Source: Alnus glutinosa (taxonomy: Eukaryota > Streptophyta > Magnoliopsida > Fagales > Betulaceae). From it: a DNA stretch of 64,000 nt. The stretch is taken from NCBI RefSeq assembly GCF_958979055.1, contig NC_084894.1:6445501-6509500 (forward strand). Reading direction: 5' to 3'. The notes under the pieces are model-generated. The model ran no database searches. It was given only the letters and a program-made list of their open reading frames with translations, and was not told the origin of the DNA. This document shows, piece after piece, positions 59,126-64,000 of the stretch (within the stretch, counting starts at the first letter, position 1; every line of letters starts with the position of its first letter). The position numbers and the translations under genes are program-made.

Positions 59126-59268
59126 TCCTACTTTGTTGGTCGTAACCTGCAAGTTTCCTCATGTTAGTGGGTTGCAGTAGTTGGTTTGTTTCTTAATTGT
59201 AATGCCGTTTAATAGTCTTGCTTTGCGTTTCATTTACTGGTATTACACTAAGCATTAGTTTAGCTATA

Positions 59269-59418
59269 AGGAAAATGCTAGAATTTCCACCCCCATCCCA
59301 CCCCAATTCCACCAACTCAAGTGTTTTAATTTTTTATTTAAGAAATCAATTTTCAACCTTTTATACTTAGGGTTCGTGGGATTGAGGTGGGATGGGGGTG
59401 CGAATTCTAGCACTTCCC
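59269..59418. mobile_element. 150-bp MITE with 8-bp target duplication
   Basis: TAGCTATA flanks it on both sides (59261-59268 and 59419-59426). Terminal inverted repeats of about 30 bp are visible: the left AGGAAAATGCTAGAATTTCC then CACCCCCATCCCACC, the right GGTGGGATGGGGGTG then CGAATTCTAGCACTTCCC. The 8-bp duplication indicates a hAT-type transposition. No open frame is present. Confidence 0.9.
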
Positions 59419-59654
59419 TAGCTATAGATAGTCGTAGGTGGCTGAATAGAACGTATCTTTTGACTTTTCAGTATTTGGTTGTTCATTGAACATCGAAGAA
59501 TAGCGAACTCGAATTCTGCTATCAATTCAATATAGCTATAGTTCTTCATACATTCAATCCATTTCTTCTCATTTCCATTTTATCTTCTACCAATTCCTGT
59601 TTATTTCCCATAAACAGAACAAGCTTGTTACATCTTCTTCCTTCATTCTCTCTT

Positions 59655-59911
59655 AATTCTCCAATCTACCCGCAAACAGTGAAGAATTTGTTACATCTGC
59701 AAAACAAGCTTGTAAGTCTCCGATCGATGGGGGCAGTACTAAGTCTGATTCTGATGGTGGAAGTAATAAGGCTGATGGGGGGAGTAAGGCCGAAGGGGGA
59801 ACGCATTCTGTTGAGGGGACCCAATCCGATGGGGGGGGAACGCAGTCTGAAGAGGCGACTCAGTTTGAGGGAGGGGGGGCGCAGTCTGGGTGGAAGGGGG
59901 GAGGCAGTCTG
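59655..59911 (+). other. Open Gly/Ser/Gln/Asp repeat in frame with the TIR exon
   Basis: From the TAA at about 59655 to the ATG at 59912 the TIR reading frame has no stop. It reads a degenerate repeat around GG(T/S)xS(D/E): DGGSNKADGGSKAEGG, then EGTQSDGGGTQSEEATQ. No ATG lies in this frame. It may be a 5' UTR minisatellite, or coding if an upstream exon supplies the start (an acceptor-like CCGCAAACAG ends at 59679). Confidence 0.5.
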
Positions 59912-60498
59912 ATGGGGGGACACACTCAGGGACCCTCTTCATCTTCTTCTCCAACACCTCAATGGATATACAAGGTTTTTCTCAATTTCTGCGGCTGTGA
60001 CACCCGCAGAACTTTTACAGATCATCTATATGCTGCTTTAAAGAGGGACGGGATTATCGTCTTTAGAGACAATGAAAACCTCAACAAAGGAAACTATATT
60101 CCTAATGAGCTCGTAGAAGCAATTCAAAAATCCTTGTACGCGACTGTCATTATCTCTAAAAACTACGCTTTCTCTAAATGGTGTCTTAGTGAACTTGTCC
60201 AGATCGTCAGATGCATGAGAGATATGGGGCTCACCGTTTTGCCTATTTTCTACCATGTGGATCCTTCCCACGTAAAAAAACAGACGGGAATTTTTGCAAA
60301 AGCTTTTGCTATTCATGAAAGAGATCCCAAAGTTGACAGTGAGATGTTACAAAAGTGGAGAGCTTCCTTGAGAAAAGTGGGTAAAATTTCTGGATGGCAT
60401 GTACAACCTGACACGTAAGAGTATTGTTCTTGTCTAAAGCGCCTTTCTCTTTCCTTTTTGTTCTTTTTTGTTTTGCTTTTTCTTTTGGGTCTAGCTAA

Positions 60499-60536
<38 letters not shown>

Positions 60537-60607
60537 CATCATTATCATCATAAAAACTCAGTTTGTAGAAAAAGTATCACAAGCAACGATGACTAGCCTG
60601 AAGAAGT

Positions 60608-60638
<31 letters not shown>

Positions 60639-61463
60639 GATTTAGATATATGATTTAGGCATGTAGCTAAAATAAATTATCATAATAAAGAAATTTATAA
60701 CAAAAAATTTACACAGTAGTCATAACAAATCAAGAATCACATAAAAACTGTGACATAGTCACAAATCTATATCTTACTAATAAATAACAATATTTAGGGG
60801 ACCGTAGTTGAAATCCATAAATTTTGGATTAAAATGCCAGCCATTTCTACTTAACCATCAACAACCATGACCCATACACCGTAGCAATCCTTACACCTGT
60901 TGACAATTAATGAATTATTTTTTTAGCCTCTATCATTCTCTCACAAATTAACATTAATTTCGTGCATAATTGCTTTGATTAACAAAATCAGCATTATGTA
61001 GTAAATATATTTAATTGGTTTATTTGTGATATCTTTATCTTATTGTACGTGAAGATAAGAGAAAAGTACATGACTAAAAAAAAAGGGAATACATGCAAGA
61101 AACATACAGATAATTAAAGGACCTAGTAAAATATCAAACCATGTTTTTTTCACTTTTTTGGGTGAAAAAAATATGTTTTTTTTATTAGAGGGCATAATGA
61201 ACCTAGCAAATCAAACCTTAAATATATATGGTTCTGAATGAAGCTAAACATTGTACATGATTAAGCGTTTCGTCTCTCTATGGCTATAGCTAACCTATCT
61301 TTATTAATACAGATACGAATCAACAGTTGTCAAAGAAATTAGTACCATCATACGTAGTGGATTGAGAGGTAACACTTCAAATGTTTTCGACACAAGGCCG
61401 GACGGGGTCTCATTTGCGACCTATTCCATGTTTCTAAGTCGTTGCACACTGAGACAGAGCTAG
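59912..61463 (+). CDS. TIR-domain protein, TNL-derived, no NB-ARC or LRR
   Basis: Resistance-type TIR protein; plant TIR domains act as NADases in immunity. Exon 1 is 59912-60414 and exon 2, inferred, is 61313-61463, giving 217 aa. The TIR spans about residues 18-163: IYKVFLNFCGCDTRRTFTDH (usual FLSFRGEDTR altered to FLNFCGCDTR), the BB-loop region RDNENLNKGNYIPNEL, the putative catalytic Glu94 in KWCLSEL, FYHVDPSHVKKQTG, and WRASLRKVGKISGW. The donor ACGTAAGA at 60415 is where TNL genes normally splice to NB-ARC. Here the next acceptor (61312) gives YESTVVKEISTIIRSGLRGN, a TNL-like linker, and then a TAG at 61461. No P-loop, GLPL or MHD text occurs up to 64000. It is either a functional TIR-only gene or a truncated relic. 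The intron carries (TA)n and (ATA)n microsatellites. Confidence 0.8.
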
Positions 61464-62690
61464 ATAGTATTTTGAGCAGGGGCTAAGCTGCCAAAACTTA
61501 CTTTAGATTCTCAAATTATTATTATTTTTTTTTATTTTTTTTTATTTTTTTTTTTTATATAAATGCTAGCTCATTTTTAACTTATTTCTTGCATTTATTC
61601 CAAATTATGTATTATTTTTCCTCCACTCTTCCTGAAAAAAAAAAAAAAAAAAAAAAAAAAACTTAAATTTTTTTAAGATATGATTTATCTAGTTTTTTTT
61701 TTTAATAGAACATAACTAGCTTAACATGAATATTTGGTTAACTGATAAAATTATTTTGTAATTTGGTACGGTATTTAAAATTTGCGATTAATTTGGAACG
61801 TGGAAAAAGATTTTCCTCTAACGACCTCCTTATGGCCATATATGCCATTGGCCTACAAGGACTCCCTTTAAACGCAGACAAATAAACACAAAACCCAGGA
61901 ATAAAACGACATGGCTGAAAGCATAAAACGCATGAACAGCTAGCCCTCCATGCACCTTTTTAGACCATCCCACTGTTGCCTATCTGTACCGCACCACTGC
62001 CACGTGTCGTAGCTGGCACCACATCTAGCTTTCTCTCTTGATTATTCTCAAGACACTACCTTTCACTTTCTTCTTCAATTCTAACTCACATCTTCCTCAA
62101 GCTTTAGCGTTTTCCATTTTCCAGAGATGCTCCATGACATTGTCCTACCCCCATTTGCTCTCCTTAGACTCTTTTGTGCTCAACAAAGTAGACTAAGCAG
62201 TCGATCGTGTTCTCGTATTCCTCTTTGGCTCCCTACAAATATATATTTTTTCTTTTGGACTTTTTATTTAAACCTTACAATTTTTTTTTTCCAAGAAATT
62301 GGTGGGTGGGTGGGTGGGGGGGGTGGGGGGGGGGGGGGGGGGTGGCTGGCCCCTACCGGCCCCCCCTTCCTCCATCTCTTATTGCACAATAATTGAATAA
62401 CCGTTGTGCACCATACCATGCTGTCTAGCTCCAAACATAATCTCGTGACTTCCCATACAGCCGCAAATCAGGAAGCCTTGTCTTCGCACGCCAATCAATC
62501 CAACTAGACGCCAAAGGAAAGATATCGATCACTGGCTGCCAAACGCTCACCCATTTGTGCTTCCAACAGCAAATCTATAGCCTATAATAAAGCAAGAATC
62601 AGCTAGTCCAACCATACCTCGCCTTCGAATACCCTCGGATTATATTAGCACGATTACTTAAGGAAAGAATAGACACAACTTTCCTTCTAG
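61464..62690. other. Unassigned; possible promoter and leader of a lost gene
   Basis: A G-box CACGTG lies at 62001-62006 in a C-rich context. A C/T-rich leader-like stretch (62030-62125) leads to an ATG at 62127 whose frame has no recognisable domain and runs into a G-run. A T/A-run cluster is at 61526-61665. No gene can be supported. Confidence 0.3.
62300..62345 (+). repeat. G-rich run with G-quadruplex potential
   Basis: GGTGGGTGGGTGGGTGG is followed by runs of 8 and about 17 G before GTGGCTGGCC. Four or more G3+ tracts with single-T loops satisfy the G4 rule. A second G-run is at 54869-54888. Confidence 0.85.
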
Positions 62691-62754
62691 TTATATCTCA
62701 ACCAAAATGATAATGATCGCGGTAACTACTCGGGTTGTAGAATGGTTGTGAAGA

Positions 62755-63034
62755 ATTTGAATTTGAATTTGGATTTGGATTTGGATTTGGATTTTTGCAG
62801 GTTAATATAAAAAATTTTGTATTAAGGAGTTGGCCCAAATTGTTCATAACTAGTTCCGGACAGTTTTGGCCCACATCGTCCGGAAATAATTTCAAACGGT
62901 TTGGCCAAAACCGTCCATAACTCGGATCCTTGACCCATATTTTTGAAATAAACCATCTGAACTCTTTTGCAGACGGTATTTTGCAATATCTGGATGGTTT
63001 CAAACCGTCCAGAATTCTCGAATTTTTTGTAGTG
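62755..63034 (-). mobile_element. One end of a CACTA/EnSpm-like transposon
   Basis: On the minus strand from 63034 the sequence begins CACTACAAAAAATTCGAGAA, the terminal signature of CACTA elements. Multiple subterminal repeats of (G)GACGGTTT in both directions follow (about 62855-63010). The other terminus was not found. Leftwards it runs into a (TTTGGA)n tract (62756-62796). The same AAAATGATAATGATC text stands on both sides (62704 and 63052), as if the element sits within a local repeat. No transposase is present. Confidence 0.7.
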
Positions 63035-63044
63035 AATTACCAGG

Positions 63045-63645
63045 TTCGCTAAAATGATAATGATCACAGTAACTACTGGGGATTGTAGAGTGATTATGAA
63101 AGCAGTATAATCAAGATTAATAGCCAAGGAAATGTGAAAACTATGAAAGCTGTATTACTAGGAATAATAGCAGTAGCTTCCAGGATGAAAAGCAGTATTA
63201 CCGGGATTGTTAGCAGTAATAGTAACTACCTGGAAATGTGAAAATATGATAGGGTATATTGGGATTGTTAGGGATAGCGGTAGCTACTGAGAAAAATGAG
63301 AATTATGATATATAGCGGTGGCAGTAGCAATAAGGAATGTTAGAATTATATTAGCGGCACACTATGATTATTAGCGGTAGCGGCAGATATCGGGGAATGT
63401 GAGAATTGTGATAACAGTATATTGTGATTGTTTGATAACGGTATACTTGCATGAGTAGCTATTAATGGAGAACGCAAGAATTATGATAGTGGTATACTTG
63501 GATTGTTAGTGAAAGCGGTAGCTACCGAGGAATGTAAAAACCAGGATACCAGCATATCAAGATTGTAAGCGGTAGCAATACCTACCAAAAAATGTGAAAA
63601 CCATGATAGCAGTATGTTAGGATTGACCACGATCAGCTACCAGGA
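63045..63645. repeat. Degenerate minisatellite of about 60-bp period
   Basis: At least eight irregular units share a (G)GAATGTGA(G/A)AATTATGAT word, a AGCAGTATA(T)TTGGGATTG word and a TTAGCGGTAGCGGTAGCTACC word. Unit starts lie near 63132, 63234, 63295, 63338, 63397, 63468, 63533 and 63591. Divergence between units is high and spacing varies from 43 to 102 bp. No coding pattern is seen. Confidence 0.75.
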
Positions 63646-64000
63646 AATAGACAATGGCACAATTGCCTTAAGATTCTAAAAAAGAAAATAGGTTTTTATA
63701 AAGAAAAAAGAAAATAAATTTTTATTGTGGAAAACTGATGATTTCTAGAAAGAAATGAGTAATTTGGTCCTAGGATTGTTTAACTGATGTATTGATTTAC
63801 TTGTTTATTTATCATGCTAAAATTATTAATATTGTTGTTTACTTACTAAGTCGTGAACTCGCTATTTCACTTCTAAAATTTTTAGTTACAGTTAGAGAAA
63901 ATAAAGTGCAGTGTCAACTCGTGGGATTAGAGGGAGTTAAGTACTAAGATAAAGGCTTCAACTTGACATCCTAGACATCAACTGAAGATAAGGAAATTAA
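63646..64000. other. Unassigned AT-rich DNA at the window end
   Basis: There is no gene and no repeat boundary. A short AGAAAAT(A)GGTTTTTATAAAG-type near-duplication is at 63680-63722. Confidence 0.4.

Noticed and set aside
60504..60640. (TA)n and (ATA)n tracts as a regulatory site
   Set aside because: They are ordinary microsatellites in the TIR gene intron, with no associated motif.
62127..62396. Open frame at 62127 preceded by a leader-like tract and G-box
   Set aside because: The frame runs into a G-homopolymer and encodes no known domain. A promoter of a lost gene is possible but unsupported.

Overview
The window is nuclear DNA of a eudicot plant. Genes are split by GT-AG introns, the intergenic DNA is AT-rich, and L1-type LINE fragments, MITEs and plant-type microsatellites are frequent. 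The LINE and ORF1-like repeats resemble those I associate with woody eudicots (Fagales or grape-like genomes), but the species cannot be fixed from this sequence. No bacterial-type genes, CRISPR arrays or rRNA genes were seen.

Layout. 1-8000: repeat DNA, dominated by a three-copy tandem array with a 1.26-1.43 kb unit (1823-5824) and a LINE remnant split by a long-TIR foldback MITE (6180-7772). 8170-10671 (+): 40S ribosomal protein S25, 4 coding exons. 13488-30297 (+): a divergent SEC23-type COPII coat gene, 14 exons, 744 aa, whose introns 2 and 9 are swollen by several non-LTR retroelement insertions. 36727-42976 (+): an hnRNP Q/LIF2-type protein with three RRMs, 8 coding exons, 504 aa, with a LINE in intron 7. 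44966-47538 (-): a Dpb4/POLE3 (NF-YB11-type) histone-fold protein, 3 exons, 143 aa. 49820-52104 (+): a CML48-type penta-EF-hand calcium-binding protein, 5 exons, 203 aa, whose intron 2 carries two adjacent near-perfect hairpins. 52400-59430: hAT-like, MITE, SINE-like and LINE debris. 59912-61463 (+): a TIR-domain resistance-type gene without NB-ARC or LRR, 217 aa in my model. 61464-64000: unassigned DNA, one end of a CACTA-like transposon and a degenerate minisatellite of about 60 bp period.

How the genes relate. They are independent housekeeping and regulatory genes with no operon logic. The Dpb4-type and PEF genes are divergent neighbours. Their Arabidopsis counterparts, as I recall them, carry adjacent locus numbers (At2g27470 and At2g27480), which suggests an old conserved pair. 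All gene models were spliced by eye from splice sites, reading-frame continuity and family motifs, without transcript data. UTR limits and promoters are inferred.

Points most worth checking: (1) the 108-bp-arm and 41-bp-arm hairpins in the CML48-like intron, (2) a SEC23 paralogue with Thr where the Sar1-stimulating arginine is expected, (3) ORF1-only LINE derivatives that share a 3' tail with full LINEs, (4) two MITEs with exact 8-bp target duplications, and (5) the TIR-only gene with an open Gly/Ser/Gln repeat upstream.
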